64,000 bases of DNA from Nonomuraea cypriaca (GTDB taxonomy: Bacteria > Actinomycetota > Actinomycetes > Streptosporangiales > Streptosporangiaceae), in assembly GCF_015645445.1 (NCBI RefSeq), contig NZ_JADOGI010000030.1:1-64000 (forward strand), written 5' to 3'. The notes below the pieces were generated by a model, which saw nothing but the letters and a program-made list of their open reading frames with translations, was not told the origin of the DNA and ran no database searches. Position numbers and translations under genes: made by a program. Of this stretch, positions 8,095 to 16,495 are shown one piece after another (the first letter of the stretch is position 1; every line of letters begins with the position of its first letter).

Positions 8095-9543
8095 ATGGCC
8101 GGATCGAGGGCGAGGCGGTTCAACGTCGCGCTGCGCCGCGTGGCTCAGCTCTGCGCGGTGCTGCTGTTCGTCCTGCTGGCCCACATCACGCTGGTCCAGG
8201 CGTTCGACTCGCACGCGCTGAACGCCGACCGCAGGAACGAGCGGCCGCTGATCGCGAGGTTCGACCATCCGCGGGGCGAGATCCTCACGTACGAGGGCAC
8301 GGCGGTCGCCGGCAGCCGGCTCACGAGTGGCGGGCCGTACCTGTATAAGCGGATTTATCGGGATGGCGAGGTGTATGCCCCGATCACTGGGTATCTGTCG
8401 CTGCACCGGTCCGCCGGGATCGAGCAGGCGCGTGAGGCGGTGCTGTCCGGCGAGGACGCCAAGGTGAAGGTGCGCTCGCTGGTCGGGGACGGGGCCGAGC
8501 AGGGGGCCGACGTCCGGCTGACGATCAGCGAGCGCGTGCAGTGGGCCGCCTACCAGGGGCTCAAGACGACGGGCGTCCCGGGGGCGGCGGTAGCCCTCGA
8601 TCCGGCGACCGGGGCGATCCTGGCGCTGGCCACGTACCCGTCGTACGACCCGAACGCCCTGAGCACCTTCGACCGGCCCGCGCTCGCGGAGGCGTACCGG
8701 CGGCTGGGGCAGGACCCGTCGCGGCCCCTGCTGAACCGGGCGCTGCACCGGCTCTATCCGCCCGGGTCCACGTTCAAGCTGGTCACGACGGCCGCGGCGC
8801 TGTCCTCCCGCGAGTACACGCCGTCGGCCCCGGTGGACGCCCCGGCCCGGCTGCAGCTCCCAGGGACGGGCACGTACCTGCGGGGGGACGGGTGCGGAAT
8901 CGTACGGCCCACGCTCGCGTACGCGTTCCAGGTCTCGTGCGACACGGCGTTCGCCGGCATCGGGCTGCAACTCGGGCAGGACCTCCTGCGGGACCAGGCG
9001 GAGGCGTTCGGCTTCAACGCCGCGAACCTGACCATTCCGCTGGCCACGACGCCGAGCCGGTATCCGCAGGCCATGGACAGGTCGCAGACCGCCCTGTCGG
9101 CCATCGGGCAGCACGACAACCGGGCCACCCCGCTGATGATCGCCATGCTGTCGGCGGCCGTGGCCAACGACGGGGTGCTGATGCGGCCGTACCTGGTGGC
9201 GGACGTACGCCTGCCGGACGGCTCGGTCATCGACCGCGCCGACCCCACGCCGTACCGCACGGCCGTGTCCCCGGCGCTGGCGAAGTACCTGGCGGCGATG
9301 ATGACCACGGTGACGCACGCGGGCGGCACGGGGACGGCGGCGGCGATCCCCGGCATGGAGGTGGCGGCCAAGACCGCTCCGACGGCGAACGTCCCCGGCG
9401 TGGAGGACCACGCCGCCGTCACCGCCTTCGCGCCGGCCGGCACGCCGGAGGTGGCGGTGGGCGTCGTCCTGGAGCATCCCGGCGACCGGGCCTACGCGGC
9501 GGCGCCCATCGCGCGGGCGGTCATCGAGGCCGCCCTGTCGTGA
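8095..9543 (+). CDS. Penicillin-binding transpeptidase (PbpA-like) with altered motifs
   Basis: Membrane-anchored class B PBP-type protein, 482 aa. A single transmembrane helix lies at about 16-36, then a short non-catalytic region and a transpeptidase domain from about 160. The nucleophile motif is intact (Ser225-T-F-Lys228 in PPGSTFK). The second motif is SCD (281-283) where mycobacterial PbpA has SCN, and the third is KTA (426-428) in place of KTG. Expected role is cross-linking of septal or lateral peptidoglycan, but reduced activity or beta-lactam affinity is possible. It is not next to rodA or ftsW here, so it looks like an accessory paralogue. Confidence 0.85.
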   Translation: MAGSRARRFNVALRRVAQLCAVLLFVLLAHITLVQAFDSHALNADRRNERPLIARFDHPRGEILTYEGTAVAGSRLTSGGPYLYKRIYRDGEVYAPITGYLSLHRSAGIEQAREAVLSGEDAKVKVRSLVGDGAEQGADVRLTISERVQWAAYQGLKTTGVPGAAVALDPATGAILALATYPSYDPNALSTFDRPALAEAYRRLGQDPSRPLLNRALHRLYPPGSTFKLVTTAAALSSREYTPSAPVDAPARLQLPGTGTYLRGDGCGIVRPTLAYAFQVSCDTAFAGIGLQLGQDLLRDQAEAFGFNAANLTIPLATTPSRYPQAMDRSQTALSAIGQHDNRATPLMIAMLSAAVANDGVLMRPYLVADVRLPDGSVIDRADPTPYRTAVSPALAKYLAAMMTTVTHAGGTGTAAAIPGMEVAAKTAPTANVPGVEDHAAVTAFAPAGTPEVAVGVVLEHPGDRAYAAAPIARAVIEAALS

Positions 9544-9610
9544 ACTGCGTGACGGGTGGCGCGCACTGAAATGTGTCTGGGCGCGGGCCGTAGTTGGTGA
9601 CACACTCACT

Positions 9611-11971
9611 GTGATGCTGCGACCTGCCGATTTCCGCAACCTGCCGGCCGAGCCGAACATGTTCGTGGGCCGAGAGTCGGACATGGACGAGCTCGTTCAC
9701 CTGATGACCGTCTCCCGCGCCGTGACCCTGTGCGGGGCCGGCGGCATCGGGAAGACCCGGCTCGCGCTGCGGCTGGCCGCCAGGATCGCCCCGGATCACC
9801 CGGGCGGCGTCTACCTGGTCGAGCTGGCCGACCTGGAGAAGGGCGAGCTCGGCGGGCACGTCGCCGCCGAGCTCGGCATCGCCGGCGACCTGGCCGAGAC
9901 GATCGGCGGCCGGCGCGTGCTCCTGCTGCTCGACAACTGCGAGCAGGTGATCGGCGAGTGCGCGGAGCTGTGCCGTGCCCTGCTGGGCCGGTGCCCCGGG
10001 CTGACCATCCTGGCCACCAGCCGCGAGCCGCTGCGGGTGGAGGGCGAGACGGTGTGGCGGGTGCCGCCGCTGTCGGTGGACGGGGCGGAGAGCGAGGCCG
10101 TCCGGCTGTTCGTGGCCAGGGCGGCGGCCGCCAGGCCCGGTTTCGAGCCGACCGAGGAGACACGGCCGCTGGTGGTGGAGCTGTGTCAGGCGCTCGACGG
10201 GCTGCCGCTGGCGATCGAGCTGGCCGCCGCCATGGTCCGGGTGCTGTCCGTGGGGCAGCTCGTGGAGCGGCTCGACGACCGGTTCAGGCTGCTGGCGGGT
10301 GGAGCCCGTACGGCGCCGGCGCGGCATCGTACGCTCCGGGCGACGGTCGACTGGAGCTACCGGCTGCTCACCTCGCAGGAGCGGCTGCTGCTGCGGCGGA
10401 CGGCCGCGTTCCGCTCCTCGTGGACGCTCGACCTGGCAGAAGAGGTCTGCTCCGGCCCCGGGCTGCCCGAGGAGGAGGTGCTGCCACGGCTCTGCGACCT
10501 GGTCGACAAGTCGCTGGTGGCCCTCGACGGCGAGATCGCCGGGCAGGCGCGCTACCGGTTGCTGGAGACCGTACGCGACTACGCGCTCGAACAGCTGGCG
10601 GCGTCCGGTGAGGAGCCCGAGCTACGGTGCAGGCACCTGGAGGCGCTGGCGAGGATGGCGGCGGGGTTCAGGGAGGCGCTGGCACCGGGGACGCGCACGT
10701 CGTGGCGGGTGTTCGAGCGCTACATCAATCTCTTCGACGGTCTCAGGGCCGAGATCGGCGCGGCCTGCGACTGGTCGGTCTCGATCGGCCTGCCGGAGAC
10801 GGCCCTCGGCCTGCTGACCGACATCCGCTTCCTGCTGATCGGCGGGCGCAAGCCCGACATGGCCGAACGCCTCGACCGGCTGCTCGCCCTCGACGCGCCG
10901 CTCGTGCCACCGGGGTTGCGCGGCCAGGCCATGATCCTGCGCGGCGAGCTGGCGCAGGAGGCGGGCGACCTGGAGCCGGCCGTCCGATGCGTGCGCACCG
11001 GACTCGACATGTGCACGGCCGCGGGCGATGTGTACGGCGAGGCCATCGGCACGATCGCCCTGGCCGGCCTCACCGGCGAGCAGGACCTCCTGTCCGACGC
11101 ACTGGACACGGCGAGGCGGTCCGGCGACCTCATCCTGGAGGCGCTGGCCCAGGGCAGCAGGGCCAGCTTCGGCCTGAGCCAGGGCCGTCTGCACGAGGCG
11201 CGGCGCGCGTTCGAGGCGGTCCTGTCGATCAGCGAGGAGCTCGACAACCACTACGGCCAGGCGTTCAGCCACATCGGCCTGGCCACGATCGCCAGGAGGA
11301 CGGGCGACCTCCCGACCGCCAGGCGGCACTACGAGTCGGGCCTGCGCCTGGTCCGGCACGCGGACCCCAGGCAGCAGATCGCGAGCTGTCTCGCGGGGCT
11401 CGGCGGCGTGGCGCTCGACGAGGGCGACCTGGTGGAGGCCAGGGCCAAGCTCACCAAGGCGCTGCTGCTCAGCCGCGACGCGGGCCTGAGGACCGGCATC
11501 GCCAGGCGGCTGGAGGCGTGGGCGAGTCTGCTGGCGGCCGAGGGCGACCATCGGCACGCGGTCCTGCTGACCGCCGCCTCGGTGGCGCTGCGCCACCGCC
11601 GCCCGGACGCCCGAACCGAGGAGCTGCTACGCCCCGCCCGCTCCAGACTGGGCGAAGCAGTGGTAGCCGTGCTGTGGTCCGAGGGCACATCCATGACCGC
11701 CGACCAAGCAGTCTCCTGCGCCCTGGACGGCACCCTCCCAGACCTCCCCCCACAACCAACACCAACACTCCCAGCAACCCAGGAAAGCCGCCTGACGCCC
11801 AGAGAACGCGAGATAGCCGAACTGGTAGCCAGAGGCCTGAGCAACCGCGCCATAGCCGACGAACTCATCATCAGCCCCGCCACAGCCGCCCGCCACGTAG
11901 CCAACATCCTCTCCAAACTAGGCTTCTCCACCCGCACCCAAATAGCCGCCTGGCTAATCGCCAACCGCTAA
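9611..11971 (+). CDS. LuxR family ATP-binding regulator (AfsR/LAL-like)
   Basis: Large signal-transducing ATPase regulator of 786 aa. Walker A is GAGGIGKT (42-49) and an LLLLDNCE Walker-B-like segment follows, in an NB-ARC/AAA-type ATPase with a winged-helix region (ATVDWSYRLL). Helical TPR-like repeats fill about 360-660. The C-terminal LuxR helix-turn-helix begins LTPREREIAELVARGLSN (about 725-786). GTG 9611 is followed directly by ATG 9614 and either could start. From about 11640 to the stop, codons often end in A (GCA, GTA, CCA, ACA), unlike the rest of the gene. The regulated genes are not apparent. Confidence 0.9.
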   Translation: MMLRPADFRNLPAEPNMFVGRESDMDELVHLMTVSRAVTLCGAGGIGKTRLALRLAARIAPDHPGGVYLVELADLEKGELGGHVAAELGIAGDLAETIGGRRVLLLLDNCEQVIGECAELCRALLGRCPGLTILATSREPLRVEGETVWRVPPLSVDGAESEAVRLFVARAAAARPGFEPTEETRPLVVELCQALDGLPLAIELAAAMVRVLSVGQLVERLDDRFRLLAGGARTAPARHRTLRATVDWSYRLLTSQERLLLRRTAAFRSSWTLDLAEEVCSGPGLPEEEVLPRLCDLVDKSLVALDGEIAGQARYRLLETVRDYALEQLAASGEEPELRCRHLEALARMAAGFREALAPGTRTSWRVFERYINLFDGLRAEIGAACDWSVSIGLPETALGLLTDIRFLLIGGRKPDMAERLDRLLALDAPLVPPGLRGQAMILRGELAQEAGDLEPAVRCVRTGLDMCTAAGDVYGEAIGTIALAGLTGEQDLLSDALDTARRSGDLILEALAQGSRASFGLSQGRLHEARRAFEAVLSISEELDNHYGQAFSHIGLATIARRTGDLPTARRHYESGLRLVRHADPRQQIASCLAGLGGVALDEGDLVEARAKLTKALLLSRDAGLRTGIARRLEAWASLLAAEGDHRHAVLLTAASVALRHRRPDARTEELLRPARSRLGEAVVAVLWSEGTSMTADQAVSCALDGTLPDLPPQPTPTLPATQESRLTPREREIAELVARGLSNRAIADELIISPATAARHVANILSKLGFSTRTQIAAWLIANR

Positions 11972-12571
11972 TCCCCACCTCTCTACACATTCACCCGAGC
12001 CCCCACGTACACCTCAGAATGGCCATCCCAACGCATGCGCCACCCCCGAGCCCGCCTTTACCGTTTCTGTCGCAACCGTCCTTTCCAGCAAGCCCTAAAG
12101 CCCCTCCACCGCCTGCCGACGCCGGCAGGCAAAAAGAAGCCCTACAACAGCACCCGCACCCCCTTGGAAGGGCGACAGCCTCTTCCAAGCGCAGGAAGCT
12201 CGCTTCCTGCGAAACAAGAAGCCTCTTCCAAGCCTTTGACTTTGGGGGGTCGCGGGGGGCACGCCGCGGGGGGATCGCTTGTGGTGCTATGAGCTTGCTC
12301 ATCGCACCACAAGGCGGCGAGCGCCAGCTCGCCGCAAAGACAAAAGCCTCTTCCAAGCCTTTGACTTTGATGGGGGGGTCGCGGGGGGCATGCCCCCGCG
12401 TTGGAGAACGTCACACGTTCGACAGAGCCCCCTCGGAGGGGTGGGGGTTCGTTTGGCGTGTGACAGCGGGCTCGAGCCGCGCAGGGCTCGGGCCCGCCCA
12501 CTCCGAATGCATACCCGCATACATACATCGGTGGATGTTGTGGCGGTTGTGACGGCCGTACGTTGGCGGGC
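11972..12571. repeat. Gene-free hairpin and direct-repeat region
   Basis: About 600 bp with no convincing gene but several near-perfect inverted repeats: 12112-12129, 12190-12211 (10-bp arms, 2-nt loop), 12278-12313 (CTTGTGGTGC arms with a nested ATGAGC/GCTCAT pair) and 12314-12335 (GCGGCGAGC arms). The phrase GCCTCTTCCAAGC occurs three times (12178, 12221, 12346). At the last two it continues into CTTTGACTTT and a run of G followed by TCGCGGGGGGC. The G-rich part resembles the repeat at 150-195. Confidence 0.75.
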
Positions 12572-13336
12572 ATGAACCCCACCGCCTCGTCCACCGGGAC
12601 CGTGATCCACGAGGTGTTCCGCCGGGCCTACGAGCGCGGTGATCGTCCGGCGCTCATCGATCTGCGCGGCGGTCACGTCTACGGCTATCGCCGGCTGGTG
12701 ACCGAGGTGACCAGGGCGGCCTCCGGGCTGGTTCGGAGGGGGGCCAGGCGGGATCAGGTGGTGGGCGTACACGTTTCGACCGCGGGCGCGCAGACGGTCG
12801 CGGTGCACACGGTGCTGGCCGCCGGTGGGGTGGCGGCGCCGATCGATCCGGCACTCGGGGCGCACGAGGTGGCCGCGTGGTTGCGCGAGTGCGACGCGCG
12901 TACTCTGATCACCACGCCGGACCTGGCGGAGGTGGCGGGTCTGGCGGCCGACGCGTCACGGGTGCGTCAGGTCATCTCGCTGGGCGCGGCGCCGGACACG
13001 ATCGACTTCCGCAGCCTGCTGACGCTGGAGCCGACCGCGTTGCCCGCGCTGGACGCCAAGCACCAGGACGCGCTCCTGCTGGCAGACGGCCGCTGCCTGT
13101 CGCACTCCGACCTGCTGGGCAGGATGGCGGAGCTCGACTGCCCGGTGCGGCTGTCCGAGTCCGACGTGGTGCTGGTCACCTGGCCGCCCAACTGCGACCT
13201 GCTCGCCCTGGTGGGGCTCGGCGTGTCGAAGGGGGCGCTGGTGGTCGTCTCGGACGGCGGCGACCTCCCCGGCACCAGCCACGACTTCAGCGTCACCGTC
13301 TCCACCGGCCAGGACGGCACCCTCCAGCGAACGTGA
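12572..13336 (+). CDS. Stand-alone N-terminal fragment of an adenylate-forming (AMP-binding) protein
   Basis: Protein of 254 aa that matches only the first half of the acyl-CoA synthetase/NRPS adenylation fold. It has the N-terminal DRPALIDLRGGHVYGYRRLV and the segment VGVHVSTAGAQTVAVHTVLA typical of AMP-dependent ligases. The phosphate-binding loop that should read SGTTGxPKGV has been replaced by a short ADGRCLSHSDLL stretch, and the A5-A10 core motifs and C-terminal lid are absent. Catalysis as an ordinary ligase is therefore unlikely. The frame is intact and GC-biased, so it may be a conserved non-catalytic homologue rather than a fresh pseudogene. No ribosome site is obvious before the ATG. 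Confidence 0.75.
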   Translation: MNPTASSTGTVIHEVFRRAYERGDRPALIDLRGGHVYGYRRLVTEVTRAASGLVRRGARRDQVVGVHVSTAGAQTVAVHTVLAAGGVAAPIDPALGAHEVAAWLRECDARTLITTPDLAEVAGLAADASRVRQVISLGAAPDTIDFRSLLTLEPTALPALDAKHQDALLLADGRCLSHSDLLGRMAELDCPVRLSESDVVLVTWPPNCDLLALVGLGVSKGALVVVSDGGDLPGTSHDFSVTVSTGQDGTLQRT

Positions 13337-13381
13337 ACCCCAACTCACCCAGCGCCCAGCCCGGCGCTCAGGGAATCAGGG

Positions 13382-13441
13382 CGCTCCACGGATGGGCCTC
13401 CACGGGATGGGCCTTCACGGGATGCCCCTCCACGGGGCGCG
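13382..13441. repeat. Short tandem repeat, four 14-15 bp units
   Basis: Four consecutive variants of CCTCCACGGGATGGG lie between two convergent genes. Units differ by one to three bases. Confidence 0.7.
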
Positions 13442-13449
13442 TGGTGGGC

Positions 13450-14469
13450 TCAGGGGCTGGTGAGGGCGGGGTTGGCGCAGTGGGCGAGGGGTTCGCCGCG
13501 CACGTAGCGGGCCACGTCCCCGGCCACGATCGAGGCCGCCTTCATCGCCGTCTCCTTGCTGGCCCCGGCCAGGTGCGGGGTCATCACTAGGTTGGCGGTC
13601 GTGAGCAGGCGCGAACCCGGCGGGATGGGCTCCTCGGGGAAGACGTCCAGCGCGGCGCCGAACAGGTGGCCGGAGTCGAGCGCGTCGCAGAGCGCGTCGT
13701 AGTCGAGCAGCGCCCCCCGCGCGCAGTTGACCAGGACCGAGCCCGCGGGCATGGACGCGATCTCCGCGGCGCCGATCATGCCGGTGGTCTCGGGGGTGGC
13801 GCGGGCGTGCAGCGAGACGAAGCGGGAGCGTTCGAGCAGCTCGCCGAGGTCCACCCGGCCGGGGACGTCCACATACGGGTCGTGGGTCAGCACGGTCGCG
13901 CCGAAACCGGTCAGCATGCGGGCCACACGGCGGCCGATCGCGCCGTAGCCGACCAGGCCGACCGTGCTGTCGTCCAGTTCGGGGCCGACGTTGTCGTACA
14001 TGTAGTAGTCGCCGCGCCACACGCCGCCGGTCAGGTCGGCGTTCGTCTGCGGGATCCTGCGGGTGGCGGCCAGCAGCATGGCGAGCGTGTGCTCGGCGGT
14101 GGCCACCGCGTTGCGGCCGGGCGCGTACGTCACCGCCACCCCCGCCCGCGTGGCCGCCTCCAGGTTGGCGTTGACCGGCCCGCCCCGGCTCACACAGAAC
14201 AACCGCAGGCCGGGGGAGGCGGAAAGGACCCGCTCGGTCAAGGGGGCCATCTGGGTCACGCAGACCTCGACGCCGCGCAGCGCCTCGATCAGCTCGTCCT
14301 CCACGTCTGAGGCCTCGTCCACCTCGCCCACCCGGCCGAACGGCTCCACCGGCCACGGCAGCGTCAGCTCGCGGATGTCCACCTCGCCCGGCACCTCGCG
14401 CCTGAGCGCGTCGGTGAGCAGGCGGTTCAGGACGAAGTGGTCGCCTGCGGCAAGCACTCGGATGGTCAA
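13450..14469 (-). CDS. D-isomer specific 2-hydroxyacid dehydrogenase
   Basis: NAD-dependent D-2-hydroxyacid dehydrogenase of about 339 aa, of the SerA/glyoxylate reductase family. The Rossmann motif is GLVGYGAIGRRVA (171-183); catalytic residues are Arg251 (NCARGALLD), Glu280 (DVFPEEP) and His299 (TPHLAG). There is no ACT-type regulatory domain, so biosynthetic SerA is unlikely. The TTG at 14469 overlaps the stop of the upstream phosphatase as TTGA, suggesting coupling; a GTG at 14457 is the alternative. As the last gene of the SorC-controlled sugar operon it probably oxidises or reduces a pathway intermediate. Confidence 0.87.
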   Translation of the reverse strand: MTIRVLAAGDHFVLNRLLTDALRREVPGEVDIRELTLPWPVEPFGRVGEVDEASDVEDELIEALRGVEVCVTQMAPLTERVLSASPGLRLFCVSRGGPVNANLEAATRAGVAVTYAPGRNAVATAEHTLAMLLAATRRIPQTNADLTGGVWRGDYYMYDNVGPELDDSTVGLVGYGAIGRRVARMLTGFGATVLTHDPYVDVPGRVDLGELLERSRFVSLHARATPETTGMIGAAEIASMPAGSVLVNCARGALLDYDALCDALDSGHLFGAALDVFPEEPIPPGSRLLTTANLVMTPHLAGASKETAMKAASIVAGDVARYVRGEPLAHCANPALTSP

Positions 14470-15077
14470 CGAACGGCTCCAATCGGGGAGTTGTACTGCA
14501 ACATCGCGGCCCGCCCGGCACCCACGCGCAGCTCCGTCAGGGCGCAGTTGTCCAGGCGCGGGAACAGCCGGCGGTATTCGCCGAGCGGCACGCCGATGAG
14601 CCGGCACAGGGCCAGCCTGATGGCGGTCGTGTGGGCCACCACGAGGACGCGCCCGTCGCACCGCGCGGCGATGTCGTGCAACGCGTCCGTGAACCGGCCG
14701 GCGGCCGCGTACGGGTCCTCGCCGCCCGGCAGCGGGTGTGCGGCGGGGTCGGCCTCGAAGGCCGCGCGCGCCTCGGGGAACCGCTCGGCCATCTCCTTCG
14801 AGGTCAGGCCGTCTCCCTCGCCGAAGTCCAGCTCGACCAGCCGGGCGTCGACCTGGAGGGGCACGCCCGCCTTGGCCGCGGCGGCCGTCGCGGTGATCCT
14901 GGCGCGGCTCAGCGTGGAGGCCCACACGGCCGACAGGCCGGCGGTGGCCGCCCATTCCGCCAGCAGGGCGGCCTGGTCGTGGCCGCGCGGGGTCAGCTCG
15001 ACATCGCTGAGCCCGGCGTAGCGGTTCTCGGCGTGCCAGACGGTCTCACCGTGGCGAACCAGGACGAGGTCGGTCAT
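14466..15077 (-). CDS. Histidine phosphatase family protein (phosphoglycerate mutase-like)
   Basis: Cytosolic phosphatase or mutase of 203 aa. The signature RHGE (residues 8-11) carries the phospho-accepting His9, and the second catalytic histidine is in VVAHTTAIRLALC. Length fits the GpmB/CobC-type branch rather than the 250-aa dPGM glycolytic enzyme. The start overlaps the stop of the upstream FGGY kinase (ATGA). Between two sugar kinases and a dehydrogenase, a sugar-phosphate phosphatase role is more likely than glycolysis, but that is inference. Confidence 0.88.
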   Translation of the reverse strand: MTDLVLVRHGETVWHAENRYAGLSDVELTPRGHDQAALLAEWAATAGLSAVWASTLSRARITATAAAAKAGVPLQVDARLVELDFGEGDGLTSKEMAERFPEARAAFEADPAAHPLPGGEDPYAAAGRFTDALHDIAARCDGRVLVVAHTTAIRLALCRLIGVPLGEYRRLFPRLDNCALTELRVGAGRAAMLQYNSPIGAVR

Positions 15078-16495
15078 CGGGCGGTCCTCTCGCGGGCGTG
15101 GAGTGCGGCGGTCGCGTCGAGCCAGCCGCGCCGCTCAAGCTCATCGGTGAAACGCAGGTACGGCTCGGTCAGATCGGCTCCCGTCGGCTCGACGATCGCG
15201 CGGGTCCTGATCATCTCGCCGGGGTCGCCCGCCGCCAGCACGGCCATGCCCAGGGCGGGCTCGGCGTTCTCCCGAAGCGTCACGGGACGTCCCAGGACGT
15301 CCGCCCGGAGCTGGTTCCAGTACGCGCTCCGCGTCGCGCCGCCGGTCAGGATGATCTCGCCGTTCACGGGGGCGCCGAGCAGGTCGAGGTAGTCGAAGCA
15401 GAGCCGCTCGATGAACGCCGCGCCGAGCAGGATCGCCGCGTAACGCTCGACGTCGTCGGCCGGCTCCCCGAGCGTGAACCCCTCGGCCCCGGGCGCGTCG
15501 AACGGAAACCGCTCCCCCCGCGACACCAGCGGATAGGTGACAGCGTGCGGAAGACGCCGGGCGGCGGCCTGTTCGCTCAGGGTGTCGAGGTCGCGGCCGG
15601 GGAGGTCGCGCGTCAGTGCGCCCGCGCCCGTGCTGGACGCGCCGCCGGGCAGCCACGAGCCGTCCGGGGCGCGGTGCGAGTACACGACTCCCAGCGGGTC
15701 GTGGATCAGCTCCTTGGTCACGCCCTTCAGCACCAGCGTCGTGCCCAGCACCGAGTTCCAGCTCCCCGGCCGCAGGGCGCCCGCGCCGAGCTGGGCGGCG
15801 CAGCCGTCCGTGGTTCCGGCGATCACCGGGGTGCCCTCGGGGAGTCCGGTCTCGGCGGCGGCCCTCGCGCACACCGTGCCGAGCCGGGTGCCGGGCCTGA
15901 CCACGTCGGGGAGCATCCCGAGCGGCACCCCGAGCGCCTCGAACACGTCCAGCGGCCAGCGCTCGTCGATCAGGTCCACGCCGGTCTTGAGCGCGTTGCT
16001 CAGGTCGGTGGCCACCTCGTGCCCGGTCAGGCGGCGGTTGACGAAGTCGCTCTGATGAACCGCCCGCGCGCCCGCCGGAGCGTCCCTGAGCAGCCACAAC
16101 AGCTTCGGCAGCGCCCAGTTGGGCTGCATGCGCCGGTAGCCGAGCCGCTCCCACACGTGCCCGCCAGCCGCGTTGACCCGCCCGGCGTCCGCGCGCCTGT
16201 CGTCGTACATGAGCGCCCGGGTCAGGGCGCGGCCGCCGGCGTCGGCCAGGAGGATCGTTCCAGAGGTCGCGCACACCGCCACGCCCGCGACCCGCTCCGG
16301 CGGCACGTCACGCAGCGCGTCACCGGTGGCCGCGGCCAGCTCGCGCCACCACTGCTCGGGGTCCTGTTCGTGACGCGGCCCGTCACGGTGGCTGGTCAGC
16401 GGCCGGCTGCCGGTGCCGAGCACCTGGCCGTCCCCGGTGACGGCCATCGCCCGGACGCTCTGCGTCCCCAGATCCACGCCGATCCACACGCTCAT
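15074..16495 (-). CDS. FGGY-family carbohydrate kinase (first of a pair)
   Basis: ATP-dependent sugar or polyol kinase of 473 aa, close to xylulokinase in style. It opens with GVDLGTQSVRAMAV, the phosphate-1 motif, and contains the C-terminal ATPase-fold segment GEIILTGGATRSAYWNQL that binds adenine. The ATG at 16495 overlaps the preceding kinase stop as ATGA; 11 further in-frame codons upstream belong to that overlap and were excluded. Its closeness to a second FGGY kinase argues for two distinct substrates or a heteromeric enzyme. Confidence 0.9.
   Translation of the reverse strand: MSVWIGVDLGTQSVRAMAVTGDGQVLGTGSRPLTSHRDGPRHEQDPEQWWRELAAATGDALRDVPPERVAGVAVCATSGTILLADAGGRALTRALMYDDRRADAGRVNAAGGHVWERLGYRRMQPNWALPKLLWLLRDAPAGARAVHQSDFVNRRLTGHEVATDLSNALKTGVDLIDERWPLDVFEALGVPLGMLPDVVRPGTRLGTVCARAAAETGLPEGTPVIAGTTDGCAAQLGAGALRPGSWNSVLGTTLVLKGVTKELIHDPLGVVYSHRAPDGSWLPGGASSTGAGALTRDLPGRDLDTLSEQAAARRLPHAVTYPLVSRGERFPFDAPGAEGFTLGEPADDVERYAAILLGAAFIERLCFDYLDLLGAPVNGEIILTGGATRSAYWNQLRADVLGRPVTLRENAEPALGMAVLAAGDPGEMIRTRAIVEPTGADLTEPYLRFTDELERRGWLDATAALHARERTAR

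Noticed and set aside
9611-13336. Secondary-metabolite cluster around the LuxR-ATPase regulator and AMP-binding protein
   Set aside because: No core synthase, carrier protein or tailoring genes accompany them, and the AMP-binding protein is truncated.
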